A stretch of 64,000 nucleotides of DNA from Bolinopsis microptera (lineage: Eukaryota; Ctenophora; Tentaculata; Lobata; Bolinopsidae): the NCBI RefSeq assembly GCF_026151205.1, contig NC_087072.1, positions 13,926,169 through 13,990,168 on the forward strand. Direction: 5' to 3'. The position numbers and the translations under genes were made by a program. The notes beneath the pieces are model-generated. The model made no database searches and was not told the origin of the DNA. It saw only the letters and a list, made by a program, of their open reading frames with translations. Positions 10,195-20,690 of the stretch are shown in pieces. Numbering within the stretch: position 1 is the first letter of the stretch; each line of letters opens with the position of its first letter.

Positions 10195-11145
10195 GTGGGT
10201 AGTTGATCAATCATTGTGTCTTCATTCTCAGTACTCCAGGTGGGTAGTTAATCAATCATTGTGTCTTCATTCTCAGTACTCCAGGTGGGTAGTTGATCCA
10301 TCATTGTGTCTTCATTCTCAGTACTCCGGGTGGGTAGTTGATCCATCATTGTGTCTTCATTCTCAGTACTTCGGGTGGATTGTTGATCCATCATTGTGTC
10401 TTCATTCTCAGTACTTCGGGTGGGTAGTTGATCCATCATTGTGTCTTCATTCTCAGTACTTCGGGTGGGTAGTTGATCTATCATTTTGTCTTCATTCTCA
10501 GTACTTCGGGTGGGTAGTTGATCTATCATTGTGTCTTCATTCTCAGTACTTCGGGTGGATAGTTGATCCATCATTGTTTCTTCATTCTCAGTACTCCGGG
10601 TGGGTAGTTGATCCATCATTGTGTCTTCATTCTCAGTACTCCGGGTGGGTAGTTGATCCATCATTGTGTCTTCATTCTCAGTACTCCGGGTGGGTAGTTG
10701 ATCTATCATTGTGTCTTCATTCTCAGTACTTCGGGTGGATAGTTGATCCATCATTGTGTCTTCATTCTCAGTACTTCGGGTGGATAGTTGATCCATCATT
10801 GTGTCTTCATTCTCAGTACTCCGGGTGGGTAGTTGATCCATCATTGTGTCTTCATTCTCAGTACTCCGGGTGGGTAGTTGATCCATCATTGTGTCTTCAT
10901 TCTCAGTACTTCGGGTGGGTAGTTGATCTATCATTGTGTCTTCATTCTCAGTACTCCGGGTGGACATTTGGTCCATCATTGTGTCTTCATTCTCAGTACT
11001 CCGGGTGGGTAGTTGATCTATCATTGTGTCTTCATTCTCAGTACTCCGGGTGGACATTTGGTCCATCATTGTGTCTTCATTCTCAGTACTCCGGGTGGGT
11101 AGTTGATCTATCATTGTGTCTTCATTCTCAGTACTTCGGGTGATT
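10195..11145. repeat. 45-bp minisatellite, about 21 units, within the GPCR C-terminus
   Basis: The 45-bp unit includes GGGTAGTTGATCCATCATTG and TCTTCATTCTCAGTACTC. The period divides by three, so every length change keeps the receptor frame on the minus strand. Variation is confined to a few positions (TCC/TTC, GGGT/GGAT, ATCC/ATCT). Near 10945-11125 a two-unit block containing GGACATTTGG is itself repeated, giving a 90-bp higher-order unit. One base change inside the unit at 10248-10250 makes the receptor stop codon, so one further unit lies beyond it. Confidence 0.95.
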
Positions 11146-13427
11146 GTGTGTAGTTCAAATTGATCCATCATTGTTATGTTATTGGATAATGGTATGTCAT
11201 TGGGTGCACAGAAGCTCGCAACGAGTCTCCACTTTATCCAAATCATCTGCACCACCTTCTTGTAAAGCCCACTGTAAAAAACAGGATTCAAGAAGCTGTT
11301 TATTGGTATCATAACCAGAGCGAACACCTCAAACACCATAGGAGAAGCTGGATTCTTGGTCATGTATTGGAAATGAAGGACGGTTAGAATAAATGGGATC
11401 CAACATATGAGTTGCGATCCAATCATCAGAGCCACTTTTACGGTCAACCTCGCCTCGGTGTTTTCCTGTTCCTTTGGGCCAGCAGGATTTATCGCCTTGT
11501 TACACCTTTTTTGTTTCCGAATAATTAGGATGTATGTGGTGCTTACAATACCAAGTAGGACGAAGAGGCTTGTACAGTAGAAGTCTTTGTAGATCCTGTG
11601 ATCCTGAGATTTGAAGATGTTATGGACACATAAACCTGTATTCCCGTAGTAGCTTATTTCTGTGATATCGAAGATGTCGCCTCTTGAGGTGGTATTTCTC
11701 AGGTCACTAAGCATCTTATACACATCGTCATCATCTCTGTGGAGCAGTCCCTTGTACACCTCATTAAGACGAGACCTGTTTATTGGATTTTTGCCGAAGA
11801 AAGGATTTTCATCCAAATGCGTGAAGAACATTCCAGCTCTGAAGAGATCTTGAATCACTGTGACTGGCAGCAATGGAAGGACCGAGTGGAGTAGATTGAG
11901 GAATGTCATAATGGTGGACCCAATGATGACAGCCCTTTTCTTGATATCAACTACTAGACTTTGGCATGTTAAAAACCTAGTGATGCTAACAGAAGCTATT
12001 GTTATGAGGGAGCCGTGAGAGGAAAATGAAAACAAAACTCCTAGGAGCGGACAGATTGAACTTGCTCTCCACTTCTTTTCAAGTAAGCAGTAGTCACCAT
12101 CGAACTTAAGGACTATAGTAGCTAAGAAAATGCAACACAAATAGACTCCCATTAGGGTGTCATAACAGAAAATTTGCAATAGAAAGAAATTATCTATAGC
12201 TTTTATTTTGGAGGTGCAGCTCATGGTCCAACATTTGTAGCCTTCTATTATGTTCATTGTAACTATCAAGATGCCCATGGTGATCGTTACAATAAGGACC
12301 ACCTTGGATCTGATAAGGAACTCAGAGGAAGACAGCTCCTCAATCTGGCAAGTTCCACATTCATCGGCGCCATTTCCACAATCTTTTACGTTATCACAGA
12401 CTTTTTCCAGATCCACCCAATCCGCCGTCGTGTTAGGAGTGCAATAAAACCGTCCTGGACATCCGATCTCGTCCGCTTGATTGTTGCAATCTATCAGTCC
12501 ATCACATATTGTGCTGATGTGAAAACGTTCAGAGAAGTCATTCAGGTTGCAATGAAATTCGAAGTCAGCAGGAAATCCCAAACCGATTCGGTTACAAAAC
12601 CACTCCCAGCCATCGTTAAATTCATTTACTCGGCTGCAGTTAGCTTGGCAATATTCTGATACACGAGTGGGTGATCTAGAAAATTCGACATAAAAATCGT
12701 CAAACCCGTTTATTAAACATGAATGAATAGGGGTGTACTTCAGTTCGTTGCCGTGCTCTTCACACTTGGGATCCCCGGCTTCAACAGAGTAGTTGAATGG
12801 AAGATCTTCAAGTCCGTGAATTAGACAGTAACGTTCGTGCGACACACACGACTTGTCAGCCATCTCTGGAGAAGTGATGACAACAAACTTGGAACAGAAA
12901 CATTCGTCCGAACCGTCCGTACAATCCTGAATATTGTCACAGAGTTTGTCCAGTGTGATACAGCCTGAACCATCAGCACAGTAAAAAACGTCTGACTGAT
13001 CCTTCCGACAGTGACATTCGTCAGTTTGGCATTCCGAGAATCCGTTGCAGATGTAGGACTTTTTAAGTTTGCAAGACCAAACCACATCGTCTAAATCCAA
13101 ACCGACTGGAAGCTTGAGATCGCTTAATCGAAAAATAGGATCCATCTTGTTATAAAGATTTACAAAATCAAAATGAAAATCACAAGTTGAATCGTCACTC
13201 TTTGCACGATCGCCTGTTATTTCCAGGGAATTAGAATCTGAAATGACCAAAGAATGCAAGGTTTGATAGTAACAGGTAACTAACTTGTCCATATGAATAT
13301 AATCGGCCGCTTCAAAAGTTGAAATGTCATCTTTAAACTGGACGGTTATGCTCGAAGGTTGAGTGGCAGTAATGATTAGGGCTAGTGCAACTACAAGGAT
13401 AGTTGTAGATTTTCTACCCAAGATCAT
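10248..13427 (-). CDS. LDLa-domain rhodopsin-class GPCR with repeat-array tail
   Basis: Intronless 1059-residue receptor. Residues 1-25 form a signal peptide. The ectodomain (to about 365) holds LDL-receptor class A modules, clearest near 150-178, 292-323 and 330-358, with the CDNxxDCxxGxDEC pattern. Seven membrane segments lie near 372-393, 412-440, 458-486, 498-521, 616-636, 662-687 and 697-721. Extracellular loop 2 is very long and ends in YYGNTGLC (Cys600). The DRY position reads SITRF (Arg484, no acidic residue). CWIPF (675-679) and NPVFY (714-718) match the class A TM6 and TM7 motifs. From about residue 763 the tail is twenty copies of a 15-residue unit, TRSTENEDTMMDQLP and variants, ending at a stop inside the array. 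Known LDLa receptors of class A (relaxin-receptor/LGR relatives, snail GRL101) also carry leucine-rich repeats; none are seen here. The ligand is unknown. Confidence 0.88.
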   Translation of the reverse strand: MILGRKSTTILVVALALIITATQPSSITVQFKDDISTFEAADYIHMDKLVTCYYQTLHSLVISDSNSLEITGDRAKSDDSTCDFHFDFVNLYNKMDPIFRLSDLKLPVGLDLDDVVWSCKLKKSYICNGFSECQTDECHCRKDQSDVFYCADGSGCITLDKLCDNIQDCTDGSDECFCSKFVVITSPEMADKSCVSHERYCLIHGLEDLPFNYSVEAGDPKCEEHGNELKYTPIHSCLINGFDDFYVEFSRSPTRVSEYCQANCSRVNEFNDGWEWFCNRIGLGFPADFEFHCNLNDFSERFHISTICDGLIDCNNQADEIGCPGRFYCTPNTTADWVDLEKVCDNVKDCGNGADECGTCQIEELSSSEFLIRSKVVLIVTITMGILIVTMNIIEGYKCWTMSCTSKIKAIDNFFLLQIFCYDTLMGVYLCCIFLATIVLKFDGDYCLLEKKWRASSICPLLGVLFSFSSHGSLITIASVSITRFLTCQSLVVDIKKRAVIIGSTIMTFLNLLHSVLPLLPVTVIQDLFRAGMFFTHLDENPFFGKNPINRSRLNEVYKGLLHRDDDDVYKMLSDLRNTTSRGDIFDITEISYYGNTGLCVHNIFKSQDHRIYKDFYCTSLFVLLGIVSTTYILIIRKQKRCNKAINPAGPKEQENTEARLTVKVALMIGSQLICWIPFILTVLHFQYMTKNPASPMVFEVFALVMIPINSFLNPVFYSGLYKKVVQMIWIKWRLVASFCAPNDIPLSNNITMMDQFELHTITRSTENEDTMIDQLPTRSTENEDTMMDQMSTRSTENEDTMIDQLPTRSTENEDTMMDQMSTRSTENEDTMIDQLPTRSTENEDTMMDQLPTRSTENEDTMMDQLPTRSTENEDTMMDQLSTRSTENEDTMMDQLSTRSTENEDTMIDQLPTRSTENEDTMMDQLPTRSTENEDTMMDQLPTRSTENEETMMDQLSTRSTENEDTMIDQLPTRSTENEDKMIDQLPTRSTENEDTMMDQLPTRSTENEDTMMDQQSTRSTENEDTMMDQLPTRSTENEDTMMDQLPTWSTENEDTMID

Positions 13428-14245
13428 TGTACGAACGAGAAAATATTTGATTGTGTAAAGGAAAAAGATATCAGTATCTTGACCACTCGTTTGATATTAT
13501 TTGGGATGGTGTTTGGTTCTGCCACGTGTTAAAGTGACTATCGTATGATTCGCCCTCGCGTCCACCTTTAAGAAGAGCCCTCGCGTCTTACGCCATCCGT
13601 CGTTGTGTGTGTCCTTGACCTTTGCCCTCCTGTCCAATACTCAAATAGCCAATAGGTTGAAAATTATTTCTTCGGCTTATTTGAATTAAAAATCACAATA
13701 TGAAACGGGTGGTGCTGTTTCTTTCAATTCAGAGCTGAATTTCTATTAAAACATCTTGCAAAGCCCCTCCTTTGGACAACTTTTTAAAGGTATAATTACA
13801 ATCACACCAGTCCCTGTGCGCGGCGATCTTTTCAAACTTCCTGTATATTATGCGTACACGTGAGAGGAGCGAGCAATAGACTAGCAAGCTAGGTAAATTT
13901 CTGCTACAATCTCGTCAAGATTTTCGGTTTGAATCGAAGCAATAAAATGATATTGATTAGTGGCCATCTACTTACTACTTACGACGTCCGCCAAAATCGC
14001 AGATTTTCAGAACACCCCCCTCCCGCTGTTCGGGCGTGTCCGAATTTTCAAAACCATCCCCCTTCCCCGGACGTCTGGATTTCCAGCTATAGTTATACTC
14101 TTAAGAGTACAAATAAAACCAACTCAATAATTCATTGTTAATAAAATGTGTAACTTTACTTAAAATAGACAATAATACATTAAGTGTCGAACAAGTTTAG
14201 CACAGTTACATTCATATATATATAGATATTATAAACGTAACAAGC
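13428..14245. other. Upstream region of the LDLa-GPCR
   Basis: It should contain the receptor promoter and 5' UTR (transcription towards lower coordinates). A CACGTG E-box lies at about 13522. Most of it (to about 13940) is duplicated at 18061-18600, so regulatory sequence was copied along with the gene. No TATA box could be assigned. Confidence 0.55.
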
Positions 14246-14728
14246 CTTCATTTAGGCACACCCTGTTGCTGAATAATGGATATGCTTATTAATCGTGATT
14301 CTATCATTGAGGGTAAATCACGATTAATAAGCATATCCAGCATTAGCAACAGGGCATGCCTAAATGAAGCCAAAAGCGATTATGAGAAGGCACTTAGAGA
14401 TAGTGGATATACTTATAGTCACATCATCGATTATAAAGCACCAGAGCCTAAAAGTAAAAAGAGAAATATATCGCTGAAGAGGAACATCCTATGGTACAAT
14501 CCCCCATTCAGCGCAAACGTTTCAACCAACATCGGAAGAAAGTTCTTCGCTCTCATCGATAAGCGTTTCCCGAAAAATCATCAATAGGAATACCGTGAAA
14601 ATAAGCTATTGCTGCATGCCCAGTTTGGGAAGGATACTCAAAGTACAAAACAAATCAGTCCTAGAGAAACAATCTGAAAAGAAAAAAGGTCCAGAAAAAG
14701 AGTGTAATCGCAGAGTGGCCCCTAAATC
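14246..14728 (+). mobile_element. Penelope-like retroelement fragment with palindromic 5' end
   Basis: A broken ORF (14330-14584, then a shifted frame from 14583 to about 14725) encodes the linker region found between reverse transcriptase and the GIY-YIG nuclease in Penelope-like elements. Recognisable pieces are NILWYNPPFSANVSTNIGRK, LIDKRFPKNH and NRNTVKISYCCMP. The reading frame breaks at the NHQ-stop at 14585, where a few codons seem deleted. No reverse transcriptase and no complete nuclease are present. Bases 14246-14304 are nearly the reverse complement of 14313-14371, so the 5' end is an inverted copy of the element's own sequence. Family assignment is from recalled protein motifs. 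Confidence 0.6.
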
Positions 14729-14815
14729 TAATGCGCCGCAACGTCCTCCAGTGAAAGACGTTGGTCACGAGTATCATATGTGTGATGCAGCCTGCATCGT
14801 GGGTCAAAAGAACAT
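14729..14815 (-). mobile_element. 3' end fragment of a non-LTR element
   Basis: AATGCGCCGCAACGTCCTCC at about 14730 matches the 3' end of the non-LTR element at 18606. The minus-strand translation ends WRTLRRI in both. The fragment directly abuts the Penelope-like piece, so one inserted next to or into the other. Confidence 0.6.
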
Positions 14816-15039
14816 TATCACCGTGTCGGTGTATGATGTGTGTCAAATGAGCATTCATGCATTGGGCATGGGCACCGATGGGGTTGCCCCCCCCCCCCAC
14901 ATTATATTCAGTGATAATGCTGAATGCTCCTTTGCCCCACGACATGGCCGGGCTGCATAACATACGCAATTCGTCATATTGACCATCGTGATATGACTGC
15001 TTTACGTTAGGTAATGTTACGTTCATTTATGCAGCAAAT

Positions 15040-15355
15040 GATTTTATTCATGAAGCTCTGAGCGAATCGACTTGTTCGCAAAGCATTTATTTTTTTGAAT
15101 TTATGAATATGACTATGAGAAATATATTGTCAGATTGTCATTAAACCTTTAAAAAACTTATCCAAACCGCGATGGGGCTCGTGATTCCGTTGAAAATTTG
15201 CTCTAGATTTCTGCTGTAGAATGTAGGGGTACATCTTAAAACTATTTATAACGTTGATACTTGACAGTAAATTAACTGTTCGGAAATTCGTACGAAATCG
15301 TACTGAATTTATTTCTTGTCTTAAACCTGGAAAAGAGGAATTGCAAGCTCAACAG
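15040..15355. repeat. Dispersed repeat block, copy A
   Basis: Sequence from TTTTTTGAATTTATGAATAT to GAATTGCAAGCTCA recurs in the same order within 22115-22985, where it is interrupted by two insertions. It ends exactly where the duplicated GPCR fragment starts. Its nature is unknown; there is no ORF. Confidence 0.8.
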
Positions 15356-18060
15356 AAACCTAGTGATGCTAACAGAAGCTATTGTTATGAGGGAGCCGTG
15401 AGAGGAAAATGAAAACAATACTCCTAGGAGCGGACAGAATGAACTTGCTCTCTACTTCTTTTCAAGTAAGCAGTAGTCACCATTGAACTTAAGGACTATA
15501 GTGGCTAAGAAAATGCAACACAAATAGACTCCCATTAGGGTGTCATAACAGAAAATTTGCAATAGAAACAAATTATCTATAGCTTTGATGTTGGAGGTGC
15601 AGCTCATGGTCCAACATTTGTAGCCTTCTATTATGTTCATTGTAACTATCAAGATGCCCATGGTGATCGTTACAAAAAGGACCACCTTGGATCTGATAAG
15701 GAACTCAGAGGAAGACAGCTCCTCAATCTGGCACGTTCCACATTCATCGGCGCCATTTCCACAATCTTTTACGTTATCACAGACTTTTTCCAGATCCACC
15801 CAATCCGCCGTCGTGTTAGGAGTGCAATAAAAGCGTCCTGGACATCCGATCTCGTCCGCTTGATTGTTGCAATCTATCAGTCCATCACATATTGTGCTGA
15901 TGTGAAAACGTCAGAGAAGTCATTCAGGTTGCAATGAAATTCGAAGTCAGCAGGAAATCCCAAACCGATTCGGTTACAAATTACAAAACCACTCCTAGCC
16001 ATCGTTAAATTCATTTACTCGGCTGCAGTTAGCTCGGCAATATTCTGATACACGAGTGGATGATCTAGAAAATTCGACATAGAAATCTTCACGACCATTA
16101 ATTATTAAACATGAATGAATAGGGGTGTACTTCAGTTCGTTGCCGTGCTCTTCACACTTGGGATCCCCGGCTTCAACAGAGTAGTTGAATGGAAGATCTT
16201 CAAGTCCGTGAATTAAACAGTAACGTTCGTGAGACACACACAACTTGTCAGCCATCTCTGGAGAAGTGATGACAACAAACTTGGAACAGAAATATTCGTC
16301 CGAACCGTCCGTACAATCCTGAATATTGTCACAGAGTTTGTCCAGTGTGATACAGCCTGAACCATCAGCACAGTAAAAAACGTCTGACTGATCCTTCCGA
16401 CAGTGACATTCGTCAGTTTGGCATTCCGAGATTCCGTTGCAGATGTAGGACTTTTTAAGTTTGCAAGACCAAACCACATCGTCTAAATCCAAACCGACTG
16501 AAAGCTTGAGATCGCTTAATCGAAAAATGGGATCCATCTTGTAATAAAGATCACAATGCTGGCAAGCATGACCGTGCCTCTTATATTCACAATACTATTT
16601 ACCCCCTTTACTATTCACCCCCTTTACTATTTACCCCTTTATTATTTACCCCCTTTACTATTTACCCCCTTTACTTTTATACCCCTTTACTATTATACAC
16701 CTTTATTGTTTTTCAGGTATTAAGACTCATCGAAAGTAGGTCAGCAGGTATATTTAAGTTCAAAACATTCTAATTCAATGTTAAAGATGACAGGAATAAG
16801 AAATAGTTATGTGGAGGTTTTAATGAAATTTGCGCAAAATACGCGCCAGCATGTTATACGAAATTCGGTAAAAAACCCAAAATCGCCATATTCAGGTGCT
16901 TTAAAAACCATGTTAAATTTGAGTTAGAGATCTGAAACTTTGCAGGGCGTCTAGAGTCTAGACGTTGACCAAATCGACTGTAAAAAATTCATGTTTCAGA
17001 AGTATCAGGAAGTAGGTTTTCTGGAACCCCTGTTTTACAACAGATTGTCGCGATACACATATATTTAGGAATAGACGCTTTGCCAGTCAAATGTAGTCAA
17101 TTGTAGCCTGAATTTAAGTGTCCGTAGATTCAAAAGTATAAAAGATATAGCCATTTCCGACCACAGGTCTTAAAGATAATTGTTTACACAGTAATTTTTA
17201 TTATACGCAAAATATATTTGACGTCATTATTATCCTTTGATGACGTCATCAATTTAAGCGTTTTTAAAACTTTTTGACAAAGTAACAGTTTTTCAAGTCG
17301 ATTTTACAGCATAAAGGAGTTATATTATTCAAAATTTGAGTTCATGCTGAAGTTAGAATTGAAGCATTCTGAAAATCTACCGGAAAAGTTTGCCTAGCTT
17401 GCTCCTTCATGAAGATATTTGTCATTGAAGTTAGTGCTTTTTTGAAGAATTATTTTTTTTAAAACGTCAATTTTGCGATTTAGTTTTCTCTGGTGTTGGG
17501 CCATGCCTTGGATTGTGGAGCTCAGTTCTGCTTCCTATAGGTATATATTGTGCATTAGGCTAGTTTTAAAGTTGAAAATCGAAAAGTTGCACACGTGGGG
17601 ACACACCCAAATTGATAGAAAATTGCTAAAATCACTGGAAATTGCTGTTTTCACCATTTTCTGTCAGCTTTTGAGTGCTGTTGTGATTACAGTTCGTCTT
17701 AAAATACTTTGAAACTGTGCATGCTTATCACACTATATATAAAACACCAAAATGCAAAAATTTACGGTGATTCAATCTTGGATGCGCACGCAACGTCCGC
17801 TCAAAGTTTGCACGTGCGAAAGGTGATAATTTTGCTCATGATCGTGATTTCGAACAAATTTTGCTTTGCCACGACAGTTCAATGTCATTATATATGAATT
17901 TAATGCCAACTTGAATGAGTATAAAGTGGTGTGTTCAGTCAGTGATAGACCAATATGCTTACCTAAACAATAATTGGACGGTTATGCTCGATGGTTGAGT
18001 GGTGGCAGTAATGATTAGGGCTAGTACAAGGATAGCTGTAGATTTTCTACCCAAGATCAT
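15356..18060 (-). pseudogene. Truncated, interrupted copy of the LDLa-GPCR
   Basis: 15356-16551 closely matches the receptor gene at 11975-13148, from the LDLa ectodomain to membrane segment 3; 17975-18060 matches its signal-peptide region. Between them, about 190 coding bases of the parent are replaced by 1.4 kb of unrelated sequence. The copy stops in TM3, so TM4-TM7 and the repeat tail are missing. Frame breaks include a lost T near 15910, a short duplication near 15978 and a small insertion near 16100. Intact LDLa modules are still readable (16000-16537). High similarity to the parent indicates a fairly recent duplication. It cannot encode a receptor, but a secreted LDLa fragment is not strictly excluded. 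Confidence 0.88.
16556..17974. other. Insertion inside the GPCR pseudogene
   Basis: Unrelated AT-rich sequence that splits the pseudogene. It begins with a degenerate tandem array of ACTATTTACCCCCTTT-type units at about 16590-16705. The rest has no recognisable coding or mobile-element signature. No terminal repeats or target duplication could be identified, so replacement by recombination is as likely as transposition. Confidence 0.6.
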
Positions 18061-18600
18061 TGTACGAACGAGAAAATATTTGATTTTGTAAAGGGAAAAG
18101 ATATCAGTATCTTGACCACTCGTTCGATATATTATTTGGGATGGTGTTTAGTTCTGCCACGTGTTAAAGTGAGTATCGTATGATTCGCCCTCGCGTCCAC
18201 CTTTAAGAGCCCTCGTGTCTTACGCCATCCGTCGTTGTGTCCTGGTGTCCACCGCCATTGTGTCCTTGACCTTCGCCCTCCTGTCCAATAGCCAATAGGG
18301 CGACAATTATTTCTTCGGCGTATCTGAATTACATATCACAATATGAAACGGGTGGTGCTGTTTCTTTCAATTCAGAGCTGAATTTCTATTAAAACATCTT
18401 GCAGAGCCCCTCCTTTGGACCACTTTTTAAAGGTATAATTACAATCACACCAGTCCCTGTGCGCGGCGATCTTTTCAAACTTCCTGTATATTATGCGTAC
18501 ACGTGAGAGGAGCGAGCAATAGACTAGCAAGCTAGGTAAATTTCTGCTACGATCTCGTCATGATTTTCGGTTTGAAGCGATGCAATAATGATATTGATTA
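18061..18600. repeat. Duplicated upstream region of the LDLa-GPCR
   Basis: Matches 13428-13940 with scattered substitutions and small indels, for example one lost AAG near 18210. It continues the pseudogene duplication upstream and ends at the 3' end of the non-LTR element. Confidence 0.88.
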
Positions 18601-18603
18601 TCA

Positions 18604-20690
18604 TTAAATGCGCCGCAACGTCCTCCAATAAAAGCAGTAACGTTTGACGTTATGTGTGATGTGATGCAGCCCGTCTTCTCGGTTTGCGAAGTTGACAATC
18701 GTGGTGATGTGTTGGTTGTCTAATATGTCATTGACAGAGAGGTAGAAGTCCTGGAAATATTGACCTCTTATTTGGGCAATAGCCGGACACTGTCCAAGGA
18801 AGTGTGAGACAGTTGCCTCTCCGTCGCCGCACATAGGACAAGCACTGGTGTTTGATTTGCGAATGGTGTGAAGGTGTTTGTTTAAGCCGCAGTGACACGT
18901 TTGATGTAGGATTGTGGAATTGGAGACTTTAAAGTGGATTCACTGATTGTACCAAACTTGGCCAGCTCATCTGCTTTTTCATTCCCCCACAATCCGATGT
19001 GTGCTGCAATCCATCGTATCTCTAGCAAGTTGTTGGATCCGAGTGCATTAAGAGAGTCATAACAGTCTCCTGTAGTTCTACTCCGCGTTGAAAGCGCAGA
19101 GATAGCTTGTATAGATGATAGACTGTCAGACCATATGATGATATGTGTGTTAGTATAGGTAGAGATAATGGCGGTGAGCTCTGTTTAATAAACAGTGCAA
19201 TAATCAGGGAGCTTGAATGATCTTTCTTCTAGGGTGGTGTTATTGCTGTCAGTTGTGATGATATAGCCAGCCCCGCTTCCTGAGTCTGTGAGTGACCCGT
19301 CTGTGTAGCAGGTGATCGTTTCACTGGTAATAATGTCGATGGTGTTTTGAAGTGAATTTCTATATTCAGTGTTATCAGCTCCAGGAGTTGTGACGGTGAA
19401 GTGCCGTCCCAGCATCATGGTTGGTGTTGTTAGGTCTCTCGTTGCTCTAGGTGGTATAATGAGATCTGCCATGAATTGTTTATTGATAGTGGTATAATTT
19501 TTGATAGTTCCCTTTTCGAAGGCGATATATTGCCTGCCATAAGCTTGCAGCCTGGCTGCACCCTTTGCTGCTTCGCCTCTCAGGAAAAGTATGATGTCTG
19601 AAGTGTCGGTGAGGTGATTCAATGCGATAAAGAGTGTTCTTCATTCTGAGTGCCAATGCCTGAACACGTTTGAGTTTATTCGCATTGTTGTCCGTTTGGG
19701 TGGCCCTGATCCATATACTACAGCAGGAGTATAGGATGGGACGGATGAGTGGATGACAGCAGTGTACATCCATTTGCATGTTTTGGGGCTCATACCCCAT
19801 GTGGGGCCGACAGCTCTTCGACATTGCATGAGGGATGCCTTGGCTTTTTTGGCGGTGTTGATGATATGTTTATTGAAGTTAAGTTTGCTGTCCAAGGTCA
19901 CTCCTAGAAATGTAGCCGACTTAGACAGACCTATAATGTTGTTGCCAACTGTTATAGGTCTTAGAGTCCACTTACTATTCCAGGTAAACATGACTATCTG
20001 AGTTTTAAGGGTGCTGATAGATAGTTCTTTGGTTTAACACCATTTCTCTATCGTTTAAATAGTTTTGCATGTTCGGTTCCAGATGATGTCTAAATCATTC
20101 CCTTCCGCTAGAGACAACAGATCATCCGCAAAGGCTTGCAGGTAACCCGGTATGTCTTTTGCAGTAAAGGTAAGGAGATCGTCGACTACCAGGTTCCAGA
20201 GGAAAGGGGAGAGAATGCCTCCTTGGGGCAACCCCGCCTGATCCGAACCCTTCTCGACTTATCCTTATGATTTAGGGTGATGAATCGATTGGTTACCATG
20301 TTGATGATCCATAGTGCTGTAGCCAAGTCCACTTTCGTGGCCTTGACTGCTTCAGAGATAGTCTTGAACAAAACATTGTCGAAGGCGCCTTCTATATCTA
20401 GAAATATTCCTAGGACATATCCTTTCTTAGCTATTATGCGCTCAATGGTGTGAGTAACTTTATGAAGTGCCGCTTCTGTGGAGCAGCCCTTCCTAAAGCC
20501 GATTTGACGTTTGGTGATATCATTAGCTATGTTGAGGTCATGTTGCATATGCCATAAAATCACTTTCTCCTGCAACTTTAACATCACATGTGAAAGAGTG
20601 ATCGTTCGAAATGACTTAGCTTTGTTGTAGTCGTTTTTTACAGGCTTAGGGAGGAAAATTCCAAATTTTTTTGGAGACCTAAATTAAAAA
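18604..20690 (-). mobile_element. 5'-truncated non-LTR retrotransposon with RNase H (I-group)
   Basis: Reading on the minus strand: reverse transcriptase from about 20690 (PKPVKNDYNKAKSFRTITL, FRKGCSTEAALHK, FLDIEGAFDNV, and the catalytic FADD near 20121-20132). Then thumb-region sequence follows (FLGVTLDSKLNFNKHI). The RNase H domain is near 19305-18945, with YTDGS, TEL, WSDS and NEKAD supplying the four acidic positions. A C-terminal cysteine/histidine knuckle lies at about 18780-18845. Frameshifts interrupt it at about 20230 and 20000, and a stop lies just before the TEL glutamate (19185). No endonuclease domain remains. RNase H after RT is characteristic of the I/R1/LOA group. The element is dead. 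Confidence 0.85.

Noticed and set aside
10151-11143. 330-residue + strand ORF of SLCLHSQYSGWVVDP repeats
   Set aside because: It is the antisense reading of the 45-bp array. The minus strand carries a full receptor with signal peptide and seven membrane segments, and the period of 45 leaves this frame open automatically.
12250-12659. Shadow ORFs inside the LDLa-GPCR (also in the 61-64 kb receptor)
   Set aside because: Antisense or shifted readings of well-supported receptor coding sequence.
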